64,000 nucleotides of DNA from Enchytraeus crypticus (GCA_905160935.1 CAJHZI010000260.1:339001-403000), one strand, 5' to 3'. Positions 13,001-23,842 are shown, counted from the stretch's first letter. The notes: generated by a model not told the origin, from the sequence alone. Numbers and translations: made by a program.

Positions 13001-16000
13001 AATCATGTCAATCAATCAATCAATAGGTCAATCAAATCATTTCAACTTAACAGTTTTAAATAATTAAATCGATAGTGACGTGTGCTGTGGAGAAGTCCCT
13101 GACCTCATACTTACATAACATAACAGCACACTGGGTCAGGAAGCACAGATGCTTGTTTAAGACCCATTTCCTGCTTCCTCTCCATGGTTATTAGTAATCG
13201 TTGCCTTTTTGTGGCGCATCAATTGCAGCCGGCGCGGACTTAAGAATAACCTTCCATCACCCTGGGTTTTTTTCCTTCCTAAGCTTTTACCAACACTCGG
13301 TCTTCCAATGTGGTCACCCACAAAGTACTAACCGCGGTCGATGCAGGTTAACTTGGATGAGGAAACGGCGTTAAACCTTTATTATTATTATTATTTTTAT
13401 CAATCAGTCCATCAGCCATCAATAAAATAATTATTCATTCAATTAATCAGTCAATCAGTCAATCAGTCAAGCAATCATTCACCAAACAACCAGTAAGTCA
13501 TAATTCAATCAATCAGCCATCAATCAATCAATCAATCACGTCAATCAATCAATCGATAGGTCACTGAAATCATTTTAACTTAATAATTTTAAATTATTAA
13601 AACAAAAGTAGAATGCCACGCTATATCAAAACTACAAAAGGCAAGTAAAAGGCAGAAATTAGCACCTACTTTAAAACTAATCCCAATTAAATAACAAACA
13701 GTAAATAAATGGAAAAAATAGAGAGATTTTCTTTTGAGTTTAAAGAAGAAATATCTATTTATATTTTGCTTTAAATTGTATATACTAGAAAATAAAATTA
13801 CCTCATGCTCGTAAAAAGAAAGCATTAAAAGAAATATATCTAGCACAGTCTATGCCTTGATATCTCACAATGGGATATGGCATAACGGTAAGAGTGTTCG
13901 CTTCGGATACAAGTGGTCTGAGTTTAAAGCCCAGGTCAGTCAACAAAAGATGAATATCCCCATGGGCCCATGGAAGGTTAATCTTGTATCAGAGTTTTGA
14001 TTTGCGCTATCAATCAGAGATTTGCGCTATCAATTGCTAAGATATGATTAACCATGGAAAGGATTAACAATAACCTGCCAGGAACCTCTAAAGTGGTCTC
14101 GAAGACCAGACACCAGCCATGGCACCGCTAAAGATATTGTCGGAGGTTATTATTATTATTAAAGACCCTCTCTTTTAGTACACTGACTACTAGCAAGTTA
14201 TATGCAGGTTCATGGTATATAAAGTCTCCACGCACAAAACCCAAGTATAGCTTAATGTCAGTTCCATTTTAGAAATTAAGTGTGTGACCTGAAGATGAAT
14301 GGTTTTAACCCTGCTCATACTGACATGCAATCAGTCACTGCTCCCTCTATTGGCTCAGTCAATACACACATGGATAAGTTACTTTTAGAATTAAGGTCTA
14401 TACCGTCACATACCTGCATGACAGCGTTGAAGAAACAAGTGTTGCCAAGATTAGTTAAACCCTATAAACACATTACACAACATTACTAGGGTTAGTTAAA
14501 CCGTATAAACATATTACACAACATTACCAGGGCTAGTTAAACCCTATAAACATATTACACAACATTACCAGGGCTAGTTAAACCCTATAAACATATTACA
14601 CAACATTACCAGGGCTAGTTAAACCCTATAAACATATTACACAACATTACCAGGGCTAGTTAAACCCTATAAACATATTTCACTGCATTATCAGGGTTAG
14701 TTAAACCCTTTAAATATATTACACATCATTAGCAGACCATTAAAATGGCAAAACTTGGTTTAATGACATCATATAGGCTGTGGAAGGAGTCGCAAGCTGA
14801 ATAATTTATAAGCTGGTAAAGCGAATGTTAACGTCAGTTTCCTCACTCAATGTCAGTCACAGGCATATATAATATAGTGTACATGCATATTGTTTGCTTA
14901 TGTGAATATCTGCGTTATAGAGGTTTTACATGTAAACAGTGCCTTAGGAATTAACAAATCAACCAACTAGTAACTAATGGAGCAGGGAGGCTGGAGCCAG
15001 TGGCGAAGTCGGTAAAACACTCGACCACGGATCAGTATGAGCAGGGTTATAATCCTGGGCTTGCCCGTCACTGACATCGCTTTCGAGTGAGGAAACTGAC
15101 GTTAGCCTTAGTCTTTAGCTTTACCAGTAGAAATTAGTACCTTGACTTTAGTGCACTTGTAGTCTGCACCACTGGCACACGACTGCCTCACCCTACCCCC
15201 TGCACTATCAGCTACCTCTGTTGTCTTCACACCCTGACTCAGATCATGCTGCGATCTTCCTCTGTCTGTCAATCAATCAAAAGATATTTGCCCAAATATT
15301 AGTATTAATCTAATAGTAATTAATTACCTTGATAAAAATTTCAAAAAATCCATAATAATTCTCCGAGACTATTTAATCCACCATGACTATTTAATCCTCC
15401 AAGACTCTTTAATCCTCGAAACTCTTTAATCCTCTATGACTCTCAAATCCTAAAGACTCCAGCTTTAATCATCAAGACTCTTTAATCATCAAGACTCTTT
15501 AATCATCAAGACTCTTTAATCATCAAGACTCTTTAATCATCAAGACTCTTTAATCATCAAGACTCTTTAATCATCTCTTTAATCAAGAATATTTAATCAT
15601 CATCAAGACTCTTTAATCATCAAGACTCTTTAATCATCAAGACTCTTTAATCATCAAGACTCTTTAATCATCAAGACTCTTTAATCATCAAGACTCTTTA
15701 ATCATCAAGACTCTTTAATCATCAAGACTCTTTAATCATCAAGACTCTTTAATCATCAAGACTCTTTAATCATCAAGACTCTTTAATCATCAAGACTCTT
15801 TAATCATCAAGACTCTTTAATCATCAAGACTCTTTAATCCTCCAAGAATATTTAATCATCAAGACTCTTTAATCCTCCAAGAATATTTAATCCTCCAAGA
15901 ATATTTAATCCTCTATGACTCTTTAATCCTAAAGACTTCGGCTTTATTATGGATATGAACAACATAAAGCACAATACACATACAGTCTAAGCTGAAATGT

Positions 16001-19000
16001 TGAAGACAAGAAGGGCTTGAAAGACAGTGAAACAGAAAGAGTGAAACATACATTGAGACAGAGAAAGTGAGACACATATTAAAATAGAAGATATTAAAAT
16101 AGAAAGATAAAATAAAAATCTCTCAACCTGCAGTAGCAGCACCAGCATCAGTTACAGAGGCACCGGAGGTTAGAGAGGCACCGGAGGTTTGAGTGGCACC
16201 AGAGTGTTGAGAGGCACCAGAGTGTTGAGAGGCACCAGTGGGTAGAGAAGTGCTGGTTGGTCGAGAGCTGCTGGTGACAGACGACTGATTGTACTGTTTA
16301 CGTACGTACTGCACGCATTGCTCAAGCTTACCTCCCATAGTAGTCACATCAATGAAGTCATCACATGAGTAGCACCTACACATCACACGTGTAACACAGA
16401 CACATCACATGTGTAACATATACACATCACATGTGTAGCACCTACACATAACATTTATATAACACATGTACACATCACATGGGTAACATCTACACATCAT
16501 ACTTGTAGCACCTACACATAACATTTATATAACATATATACACATCACACACGTACCATACAGACATTGTACGTGTACCACCTACACATCACATTTATAT
16601 AACACATATACACGTCAATCACGTACCATACAGACATACATACAGATGTTCAGAGAGTAAACCATGACAACATTGAGCACTATTGAACCAAATCCACATC
16701 AACTAGCAACGCTACTAACCTAACTGCCTAATGGTCTACAAATGAACTATCAGCAGTGCCGGATATCATCATGGGTTTTTTTACAGTTGCATTACACGTT
16801 TGTTTGCCTAGAAGTCCCTTAGCTTTACCAGCTTTTAGAGGTGTTAGTAGAACGTTTGTTAAAGGATAACGTCAGTTTCCTAACTCGAAAGCAATGTCAG
16901 TGACGGATGAGCCCAGTATTTGAATCCTGCATATACTGATTCGCGGTCGAGTATCTTACCGACATCGCCACTGGCTTCAGCCTAGAGGTGTTGGTGAGAC
17001 AAGCAGACATAGAGATACATACCAAACCTGCCAAGTAGAGAGATGAACAGCCATACAGTGAGGACTACTGTGCTGTGTCTCATAATGTCCCAGGGCATGC
17101 TTCTTCTCACTGTATCTGTCGCAGCCCTGAACAATCAATCAATCAATCAGTCAATCAATCAATCAGTCGTTCAATCAATCAATCAATCAATCGATCAATT
17201 AATTCATAATTTATTAATTTTTATTTATTTATATTAATTTAAAATTATTATTTTATTATTATTAATTAATTAATAATAATTATTTTAATCAATTAATACT
17301 TAATTTATTATTATTTATTAATTATTATTTTTAATATTTATTTATTTGTTTTTATTTATTATTTATAATTTAGTAATTTAATTAATTTCTTACTCAACCT
17401 AACAGTCAAGCAGTCTATTATGTCATATATCATGGGACCTGTTAAATACCTGAACATACTGGTTACCTGGGCCAATCAATCAGTCAACCAGTTAATCAAC
17501 TAGTCAGCCAGTCACATTTAAAGCAATATATAATAATTTACTACATTTTTATTTAAATTTATTAAAATTAAAAGATTAACAGTAACATACTTGTATTTAA
17601 AAGTTAAGTTGTCATTTTGGTTTTTTTGCCTTCAACATAGAAACATCTAAATAAAATTTAGCGTCTATTCCTGAACCACTTGTGACCTAATGATTTTCAG
17701 ATAAGCATGCTATCAATTCAGCCATCCAACCCGTACAGACTTATTCAGCATACCAGCAGCATCACCTAATGCTTTAAGATTTTGAAGTTCTGCAACTTTA
17801 TGACAAAGAGCGAAACAATGTGAGATTTATTGCAAAACAGTATTTGCCTCCAATTATTCAACAGTCTTCTTCTTCAGTGCACTGCCAAGTGGCAGGTTCT
17901 TGATATATATTCATACTTAAAGTCTGTTTTCTCGCTCCATAAGAGCACTCCTTAGATCAACATGTTAATCCCTTCACAAATTCCATGCCGTATCCATACT
18001 CTATGTAGCCTATAGCTTGGGAAAAGTATGGCTTCTGAGGTGGTTTCCCGTTGCCTTCTTCAACAGTATATACAAGAAATTTACGTTAAGGACCTGAAAT
18101 CCACAGTAGAGGCAGACATAGACACTAGATTCTGTTGATCCCAGCGCTGAATCATCCAAGTCTGACGCTGAATTGTCCAGCTTATCATCTGATAATGAGG
18201 CAGAGGCTTTAGAGCAGTCTGCTGTCTCACAGGACTGAAATAACAACAAGTTTGTTCAAGTATATTATAAATGATATCAATCAATCAATAAATGAATCAA
18301 GACAATCCATCATTATATATGAGAGATCAATCACGCAATCCATTGATCCATCAAATCTGGATGGATTCAGATTTTGGCTGGAGCCAGTGGCGATGTTGGT
18401 AAGATATTCGACCGCAGGTCAGTATGTGCATGATTCAAATCTTGGGCTCACCCGTCACTGACAAAGCTTTCGAGTGAGGGAACTTACATTAACATTAGCT
18501 TTGTGCGCTTTTTATCAAATCAAACAATTAAATGATCCAATAATTGGCCCATTAATCTATCCATCAATCAGTCTATTAACCAATAAATCCATCACTCAAT
18601 TAAACAATACTTCCACCAGTCTATAGAGTATAAAATAGTCAATCAATCAGTCTATCAACTACAACTTAAAAATCAAGCACATATTTCACAAACTATAACT
18701 GATAGAGCACTATCATTATTGCCATATGTGTGTACTATCATCAATTTCAGAAATGTAATAATACAAAGCCCATTAATCAAAAGCCCTAAAATCTTCTTTA
18801 ATATTTCTTTTATTTGCCTAATTCATTTTGTATTTTTATGTTGTCTTATTTTCTTTTCTTGTACTACTGCCACCTGTTTGGTGAATAAGGAGTATATGTT
18901 GAATCTTTGTAATTCTGAACTAACCAATAACCTACCTGGCACACTCCGATAGACGCGTGCTTCAATAGACCCTTCCTCATAGAGTTCAGGTTCACCGATT

Positions 19001-19106
19001 GACTGATATGTTTACATTTGGTGGATATGTCTCTCGTTGCTCCGTCCTCATCAGACGAGGCTACATTCGAGTCCTTTCGTTTGACTTTCTGCTTGCGCTT
19101 GCCCAT
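2949..19106 (-). CDS. USP16/USP45: Ubiquitin-specific protease, USP16/USP45 type (17 exons, 1086 aa)
   Basis: Cysteine protease that removes ubiquitin; vertebrate USP16 acts on histone H2A and USP45 in DNA repair. Coding exons in order: 18936-19106, 18094-18234, 17023-17126, 16128-16375, 15141-15265, 14414-14461, 12536-12945, 11892-11979, 11283-11373, 10535-10623, 9579-9635, 8553-8699, 7226-7388, 5405-6232, 4726-4823, 4045-4131, 2949-3314. All junctions are GT-AG and the phases close to 3261 nt. Residues 28-150 form a ZnF-UBP domain (CKHI, CQSC, CLYCGFQGC, WCYSCDD). The Cys box [16 protein letters not shown] puts the catalytic Cys near 272; the His box [11 protein letters not shown] puts His near 992; NISDTHV puts Asp near 1061. 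The triad is therefore complete. The start was chosen at MGKRKQK, which matches USP16 MGKKR; an in-frame ATG lies 48 nt upstream. The protein is longer than human (~820 aa) because exons 7 and 14 carry acidic, Ser-rich inserts. The ending YGIVEH...YVKV is closer to USP45. Confidence 0.95.
3770..4042 (+). mobile_element. 5'-truncated LINE fragment (family L-A) with (AG)n tail
   Basis: Encodes the C-terminal end of a non-LTR reverse transcriptase. The consensus over copies reads [18 protein letters not shown], then [13 protein letters not shown], then a stop. It finishes in an (AG)n tract at 3990-4042, which abuts the 5' splice site of USP exon 16 (4043-4044). It is inserted antisense to the USP gene. 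Confidence 0.8.
4132..4300. repeat. 40-bp array copying the acceptor of USP exon 16
   Basis: Four to five units of about 40 bp directly upstream (in transcript sense) of exon 16. Each unit ends TGTTGTAG|GTTG on the minus strand, matching the true acceptor TGTGTAG|GTTGG. The array therefore holds several candidate 3' splice sites. Confidence 0.85.
4846..4912. repeat. Intronic duplicate of the first ~60 nt of USP exon 15
   Basis: Near-identical to 4775-4835, covering the acceptor AG and the first ~60 nt of exon 15. I count one difference in the coding part (ATA to ATG). It is followed by the same AATC run, so the duplication took exon start and flanking intron together. It lacks a donor of its own. 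Confidence 0.9.
5258..5362 (+). mobile_element. Retroelement 3' fragment, family E, with (GAT)n tail
   Basis: Contains the family signature CCCTGGTTAAACTGGGATT followed by GGGAAGATGATGATGATG. Other copies lie at 7448, 27424, 39778, 48402, 54676 and 59950. A short tandem tail of this type is known from RTE-clade LINEs and SINEs that use their machinery; the class assignment is inference. Confidence 0.6.
6985..7165 (-). mobile_element. LINE fragment, family L-A
   Basis: Minus-strand copy of the L-A 3' end. The open frame reads [12 protein letters not shown], then the AED..EEWRR motif and a stop, and ends in a short (AG)n run. It lies in the USP intron between exons 13 and 14. Confidence 0.8.
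7448..7685 (-). mobile_element. Family E retroelement fragment, longer copy
   Basis: A longer member of family E. It includes the upstream block GGCATTCGGTTGGTGAGCGC, the CCTGGTTAAATTGGGTTTTA block and a (GAT)n tail. It lies just upstream (in transcript sense) of USP exon 13, whose acceptor is at 7389-7390. Confidence 0.6.
7930..8205 (+). mobile_element. 5S-rRNA-derived SINE
   Basis: The head resembles 5S rRNA: GAAGTTAAGCAACGACGAGA, TTAGTGCTTAGATTGGTGAC and CCGGGTGCTG line up with 5S GAAGCTAAGCAGGG, TTAGTACTTGGATGGGAGAC and CCGGGTGCTG. The tail (GCAATGATTACGAATAAT) is shared with copies at 13155 and 63045. Too diverged to be a working 5S gene. Confidence 0.75.
8328..8552. repeat. 20-bp array starting at the donor of USP exon 12
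   Basis: About 11 units of 20 bp (two 10-bp half units) with consensus ACCAGTACAAACCAGTATAA on the plus strand. In the transcript it starts with the true donor AAG|GTTTGTACTGG, and each unit repeats GTTTGTACTG or GTTTATACTG. The donor hexamer is thus part of the repeated unit. Confidence 0.9.
8995..9180 (+). mobile_element. Interspersed repeat, family D
   Basis: Shares a block (TTTACGCAACTGTTGATGTT, then TTGATTATCTCA) with 37668-37850. No coding capacity or clear ends. Class unknown. Confidence 0.5.
9300..9480 (+). mobile_element. tRNA-like SINE, family T3
   Basis: A-box-like TGGCTGAGTAAATAG and B-box-like GTTTGAATTCC, followed by a tail ending ACACCAGCCAT. The tail is shared with 13868-14150. 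Confidence 0.5.
9729..10152. repeat. Satellite of self-complementary units
   Basis: About 15 units of 26-28 bp, each with the 18-bp perfect palindrome TTAAGTTAATTAACTTAA separated by spacers such as TTCCGACAGA or TCCGGCTGA. One unit is inverted (spacer CAGCCGGA). Each unit can form a hairpin on either strand. It lies in the USP intron between exons 10 and 11. Confidence 0.95.
10995..11155 (-). mobile_element. LINE fragment, family L-A
   Basis: Another minus-strand L-A 3' end with (AG)n tail at its left edge and the EWRR-coding block near 11050-11090. It is intronic in the USP gene. Confidence 0.8.
11377..11515. repeat. 27-bp array beside USP exon 9
   Basis: About five units built from AATGATAGTATAAATCAATC plus a short AATC run. 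It starts within a few bases of the exon 9 acceptor (11374-11375). Confidence 0.8.
12000..12165. repeat. (AATC)n tetranucleotide run, representative of many
   Basis: Interrupted (AATC)n with CTATC variants. Similar runs sit beside exons across the USP and NUP205 genes, for example at 3320, 4900, 13440, 17135, 25350, 33130, 33850, 35040, 36660, 40125 and 43720. They are often within 20 nt of the acceptor, where minus-strand TTGATTGATTG forms part of the polypyrimidine region. Confidence 0.9.
13155..13385 (-). mobile_element. 5S-rRNA-derived SINE
   Basis: Minus-strand copy. The 5S-like part is GGTTAGTACTTTGTGGGTGA; the tail includes the same AACGATTACTAATAACCATG block as the copies at 7930 and 63045. 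Confidence 0.7.
13868..14150 (+). mobile_element. tRNA-like SINE, family T3
   Basis: The head TGGCATAACGGTAAGAG resembles an A-box; GAGTTTAAAGCC is a weak B-box. The tail ends ACACCAGCCATGGCACCGC, matching the T3 copy at 9300-9480. Confidence 0.55.
14462..14745. repeat. 40-bp array copying the acceptor of the catalytic-Cys exon
   Basis: About seven 40-bp units directly upstream (transcript sense) of USP exon 6. Each unit reads TTTATAG|GGTTTAACTA or a close variant on the minus strand, which is the true acceptor plus the first ~10 nt of the 48-bp exon 6. Confidence 0.93.
14988..15126 (+). mobile_element. SINE, family S1
   Basis: Full-length S1 copy with A-box-like and B-box-like blocks. Its 3' end lies 13 nt from the 5' splice site of USP exon 5 (15139-15140). 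Confidence 0.85.
15365..15935. repeat. 17-bp minisatellite, about 30 copies
   Basis: Units of TTTAATCATCAAGACTC with diverged units at both ends (CCTCCAAGAATA, CCTCTATGACTC). It lies in the USP intron between exons 4 and 5. Confidence 0.95.
16865..16982 (-). mobile_element. SINE, family S1
   Basis: Minus-strand S1 copy in the USP intron between exons 3 and 4. It is in the same orientation as the host gene. Confidence 0.85.
18372..18505 (+). mobile_element. SINE, family S1
   Basis: Plus-strand S1 copy with B-box-like GATTCAAATC and the GAGTGAGGGAACTTACATTA end. It lies in the first intron of the USP gene. Confidence 0.8.
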
Positions 19107-19370
19107 GTTCTGTATCGTATAACTGTCTATAGGCGTCGTATCAAGCACTCTCATAGCAGAACTTAACTTAAATCAGTATTTCATTTAAACTTCTACACCC
19201 CCTGTGTATATACTGTGAAAAAAAAGTTTTATAGTAAAATGTTCAATTAAAGCAGATATCTTAGAGAAAACTATAGGACAAAATTAATTAAATGTTATAT
19301 GAAATAACTGATAATTTCAGTATACTTAAAGAAAATGTACGTTGTACAATAATAACCTCAAGGCTTTCTG

Positions 19371-19617
19371 CAATGTGTGAAACGCAATGTGCAAGAAAAA
19401 CATTAAAATAGATTAAGAGATACTTTTAAAATTCAACAGAAAACTTGCTATACATGGCATATAATCATCAATGAATTTTATTCATATTAATAAATATTAA
19501 TATGAATAAAATTCATTGATGATTATGCCCTGTATGACAAGTTTTCTGTCAAACTTTAAAAATTTCTTTTAATCTATTGTAATATTTTTCTTGCACACTG
19601 CGTTTCAAACATTGCGT
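19371..19617. repeat. Fold-back element with ~120-bp arms
   Basis: An almost complete inverted repeat centred at 19493-19494 with a 2-bp loop. The arms start AATGTGTGAAACGCAATGTG and end with its near complement. No coding capacity. It looks like a MITE or a hairpin element. It sits 265 bp upstream of the USP start codon, and an (AT)n run follows at 19625-19665. Confidence 0.85.
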
Positions 19618-19623
19618 ATATCC

Positions 19624-19666
<43 letters not shown>

Positions 19667-19864
19667 AATATTGACAAATTCTGTGTATAGAAGTATAAGC
19701 AAAATATTTAAGAAAAGGTTAACTTGGTCCTGCCAAATCAAATCAAATCCAGTTAACAGGATTCCGAGAGGCAATGGTTGCGGAATACTGCTTTGCTCAT
19801 CCATTTAGTCCAGCCCTAACAGTGTTCAACAATATATTTGAATGTTCGTATGATTGACACACAA

Positions 19865-20110
19865 ACAAATCGTTGCCTTTTGAAAGTGCATCGATTGCAG
19901 CTAGCATGAATTTAAGAATAATCTTCCGACAACCTAGCATATGATCACTCTTCCTCGTAGTAATTCGAGCCTAACCTTGTTATAGACTCTCAAGCTTAAC
20001 CAAGTGTGCCTAACTCCACCCCTCCCCCTTGCACGGCAACAATTTTCTAATGATAAAGCTAAGGTTAACGTCAGTTTCCTCACTTATAATGCCATTTCAT
20101 GGAATGCGTA
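19865..20110 (-). mobile_element. Tail part of 5S-type SINE plus S1 tail fragment
   Basis: The left part matches the tail of the 5S-derived family (AATCGTTGCCTTTTG, ATTGCAGC, TTTAAGAATAA) without a clear 5S head. At 20060-20100 a minus-strand S1 end GTTAACGTCAGTTTCCTCAC follows. Confidence 0.5.
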
Positions 20111-20289
20111 TATCTAACTCTTTAAAGTAATAAGGGGAGTAGAGTTTGAAAGTCTACCTAGCTCACTGTCTAAATAGCTCAGTGTGAAGAGCATACGTTT
20201 ACTTTATGAAGTTTTAAGTGGCTCTTTTTGAGTCATAGAATCAATTCATGAACCAACAGGTCAGAGAATAAAGTCTCAGAAATTCACAG

Positions 20290-20441
20290 GATTGCAATCA
20301 TCGACAACTGACGAACTCAGCCTAATCGTTGAAAAGGGGGCATTAAAAGTGATGGATGGTGGTACTGGTTCCATCGTGGATGATTATTTAATGTTTTTAA
20401 ATTCGGAGCATTTTGTTAAAAAATCGGGGTATTCTAAAAAG
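20290..20441 (+). CDS. Orphan candidate exon, function unknown
   Basis: An open frame of about 50 codons bounded by TTCACAG (acceptor-like) and GTTAGT (donor-like). The peptide includes ELSLIVEKGALKVMDGGTGS and then VDDYLMFLNSEHFVKKSGYS. Its composition is protein-like, unlike the flanking AT-rich sequence. VMDGGTGS faintly resembles the N-terminal motif of homocysteine S-methyltransferases, but that is not enough for a call. No partner exons were found on the plus strand. It may belong to a divergent gene, be a relic, or be chance. Confidence 0.25.
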
Positions 20442-20875
20442 TTAGTATTAATTAAAATAGTATATTTAGCTGCTAATACTATATTCATTTTCAATGTCAA
20501 ATTATTGTTAACATTTTTATCTGTTAATCATTTTTATCTGTTACACTTCTGGTTTCACTTTTCTAATGTAATCGATAGCACATTTTGTGTAAACTTTAAT
20601 ATTACCTTACAGTTATTTAGAAAATATACTGTCAGTTAATCTGTTAATAAAATCACAGCACAAATTTTAGAAAATATAACAAATATTTCACACATTTCAC
20701 TGACGTTTCCGTAATTTATTGCGTCGATTTCGAAAAATAAACAAAATTTCACAATATTTTCTCTAATAAAAATAAACACACACTCTTATTGCTCAATCAG
20801 TACTTCTTTGCAGTGTTGCCAGTTCATTTTGAGTAGAATTTCACGAATCTTTAACTATAACTTATTCGTTTTAAA

Positions 20876-21121
20876 AGTAAAAAAAAGTAAACACGCATTA
20901 TAGTGAATAATCAACTATGTTGATATCTATTACTTTTCAATACCACATGTTTAAACCGTTAGGCAATTTAGACCATTTTCCGTATAATTAGTCCAGTGAA
21001 TGTCCGAGATTTTACTCTCAGATCAGCGCGACCGGGATTCGAATACACGAGGGTTCAATTCACCTCAGGATCGGTCATTTAAAACTGTAAGTCGTTACCC
21101 CTACGCTATTAAGACTTTCTT
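20876..21121 (-). mobile_element. tRNA-derived SINE, family S2
   Basis: On the minus strand the head reads TAGCGTAGGGGTAACG (A-box) and, in the consensus, GGGTTCGAATCCCGGTCGCG (B-box). The body ends in TTGATTATTCACTATAATGC. Other copies are at 32396 and 40602, all in the same orientation. Confidence 0.85.
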
Positions 21122-21237
21122 TCGTTATTTTTATTATTACTTTCATTATTATTTTATTATAGTTTTCAGTATTCCTCGTATTTTGATCAGGCAAGGCAAA
21201 ATGTGAAGAGCGCTGTTCATATCACACTAAAATAATA

Positions 21238-21770
21238 TTATACGAAAAGAGTAAGAAACAGAATTTCTCAAATTGAAACAAAAAAGAAAAATTGTTGCTA
21301 CAGTAAACACACATTATAGTGAAATGAACAACTATGTTAATATCTCAACATAGTTGATCATTTCACTATAATGCACGTTTACTGTAGCAACAATTTTTCT
21401 TTTTTGTTTCAGAGCAATTCTGTTTCTTACTCTTTTCGTATGATATTATTTTTATTATACGAAAAGAGTAAGAAACAGAATTGCTCTTAAACAAACAATA
21501 AAAGAAAAAAATACAAATTGTTGCTACAATTGTAATTATGAATTATGATTTAATTATGTAGTACAAATACTATACTAAGTCACTAGACTAATAATAATTA
21601 ATTAATTAATAATACAATTATTAGTTATTAACTAGATTAATAATAATTAATAATTAATAATAATAATAATTAATTATTGTAAGCTTTTAGGCAGAATCTA
21701 GTGACTTAGTATAGTATTTGTACTACATAATTAAATCACAATACAATTTTAAATTGTTGCTACAAGCTGC
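21238..21770. repeat. Nested inverted repeats built on an S2 tail
   Basis: A first palindrome (21238-21452, arms ~105 bp, centre ~21344) contains the S2 tail CATTATAGTGAAATG in both orientations. A third half copy follows at 21456-21530. A second inverted repeat spans 21538-21765, with arms including TAGTACAAATACTATACTAA. Confidence 0.8.
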
Positions 21771-21849
21771 AATGCAAGACAAAAAGCCTACGTTCGGCTA
21801 AAAGCTGATGCTAAAGCAAAGTTTAACGTCCATTGTTAACTGTTCTTTA

Positions 21850-21990
21850 ACTTCCTTTACTTTGGACTGAATTTCTGGATTTTGGAATTTGCACCGTTTT
21901 TGGACCTTCTTTTTGCTTGCCGGCTTGATTTTGTCTCAATAGTGCTCGATGTTATCATTGATGACTGTAGCACTCTAATTGTTGTTATTA
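21850..21990. mobile_element. Interspersed repeat, family C
   Basis: Contains TTTTGGAATTTGCACCGTTT and GTGCTCGATGTTATCATTGA, ending in a GTTGTTATT tail. Copies also lie at 30155, 52725, 53876 and 63855. Class unknown. Confidence 0.6.
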
Positions 21991-22457
21991 TTAGTGTTCG
22001 GTAGCATGTCAGAGACGAGTACTGCATTGGATTTGAAGCCTGTGTATACTGATCAGCTGTCGAACAACATAAGCTACAAGCTCAGTCCTAACATACATGT
22101 ATATGTCATGTATTAGAGCCTACTTATATTATAATATGCATGTATTATAATATAGCCTGCACGTATTATTAGACTTGCATTTGACTCAATAGTGATCGAT
22201 ATTGTCATGAACGACAGCAGCACTCTTAATTGTTGTTATGCTATATGTATGGGCTCGAGATTAATATATTGTGAAATGGCTTAATTATGACCAAGCAGAT
22301 GGAATTTTCTAATACAATGACTGTAGTGTATTAGCACACACAGATTCTTCTTTAACTTATATTGATTCAGTTCAGTATATTAGCTCAGTGCAGTCATGTG
22401 GAAGCTTTTACACAGAATCTAGTTAATTAGTATAGTGTTCGTACAAAATAGTATTAC

Positions 22458-22595
22458 TGGATGGAGCCAATGGCGATGTCGGTAAGATATTCGACCGAAA
22501 ATCAGTATGTGCGGGGTTCAAATCCTGGGCTCGCCCGTCACTGACATCGCTTTGGAGTGAGGAAACTGACGTTAGCATTGGCTATACCAGCTTTA
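22458..22595 (+). mobile_element. SINE, family S1
   Basis: Complete plus-strand S1 copy with an intact B-box-like GGGTTCAAATCC. Confidence 0.85.
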
Positions 22596-22599
22596 AAAG

Positions 22600-23840
22600 C
22601 AATAACTCTTTATCAATCTGACCTCTGGCTTAGCAACATATTTAAACTACACGATAGATGATTCAATTATTAGAAGTTATGAAGTATCCACAGCATGGTC
22701 GCACCTATGAAAAACCCAAAACTCTATGATTAAGCAAGCATTACACACTTTTATTATTTGCTGTGTTAATGTTGTTTATCTGAGTCGGATATCAATCGAC
22801 AGAATTTTTCTATTCTTAACGTCTTAAGGTGATATCAGTGGCAGTTTCAACAGAATAAAAGCAATAATTATTTATAAATAAGTTAACTGCTCGACCAGAT
22901 GTTTTGGCTTAGATTTTTAAACTGGATATAATAAAATAAAATCAGGTATCCAATCGGACAAATTATTTTTTGAGATTTCTTTCAACAGTCAGTATGATAC
23001 CGACGAGACAGAACACTTTTCTAAATCAGTTCTTATTAAATGTTCACTAAACTATATAATAAAGTGACATTTTCCAAGCACAAAGCATCACAAACGTCTG
23101 TAAACGACATAAATAGAAATATAAATTTGGAAATTTCACATAAATAGTTATAGGCATATTTGGTACCTGGCTCCTTTGGTAAATGTACTTGTATAATGTA
23201 GTTTTGAGTCTTACATAGAACTATGAGGTGTTATTAACATTAACTGGTATTAGTTAAGTGTTTAGTGAGTCTTAAACAAGCATGTAACAGCTTCCTGATT
23301 CTGTTACGTTATGTTAATTCATTAAGTTAAAATATTTATATTTTTTCGTTCATCTCAGCAATGTAATAAAGCCTCTGCTGCCAACACAACATACATTATA
23401 ACTCAACATCGTGTGTTGTATTGAAAAACAGACCGGGCTGGAGTGACAATGGAATAGACTCTAGAGCGGGTTCTATGCAAGTTTGGTTCAAATCTCAGGG
23501 CTGACCAAACCAACTCCATCAGTCACGAAATGGACGCTAAATATTGAATTATCTTTATAGCATCGAAATCATCCTAAAGTCAATAATATCGAACTAGTTA
23601 GTTATGGTACAACAGCAAAATCATCTCTATAGGCCTAGCACACAACTTATGACGTGATACAAAAGTCATAATTCTCTACAATGAACGGTATGTACCAGTA
23701 ACCCACCACTGTAGGTCTCTCTGTTCTGAAACTATTCTATGTATCAATGTATAATGCTACAAAGGTGGACTGTGTAAATGTCTCTCTCTATATGTAAACG
23801 TCTCACTCTTTTTCTTCTTCTCTATGCACGAATGTTTCAT
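22600..23840. other. Intergenic stretch between USP16/45 and NUP205
   Basis: No exon recognised on either strand. A tRNA-like block at about 23430-23530 (GGTTCAAATCTCAGGGC) is probably a diverged SINE. The (CTCTAT)-rich part from 23760 lies in the likely NUP205 3' untranslated region. Confidence 0.5.
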
Positions 23841-23842
23841 TC

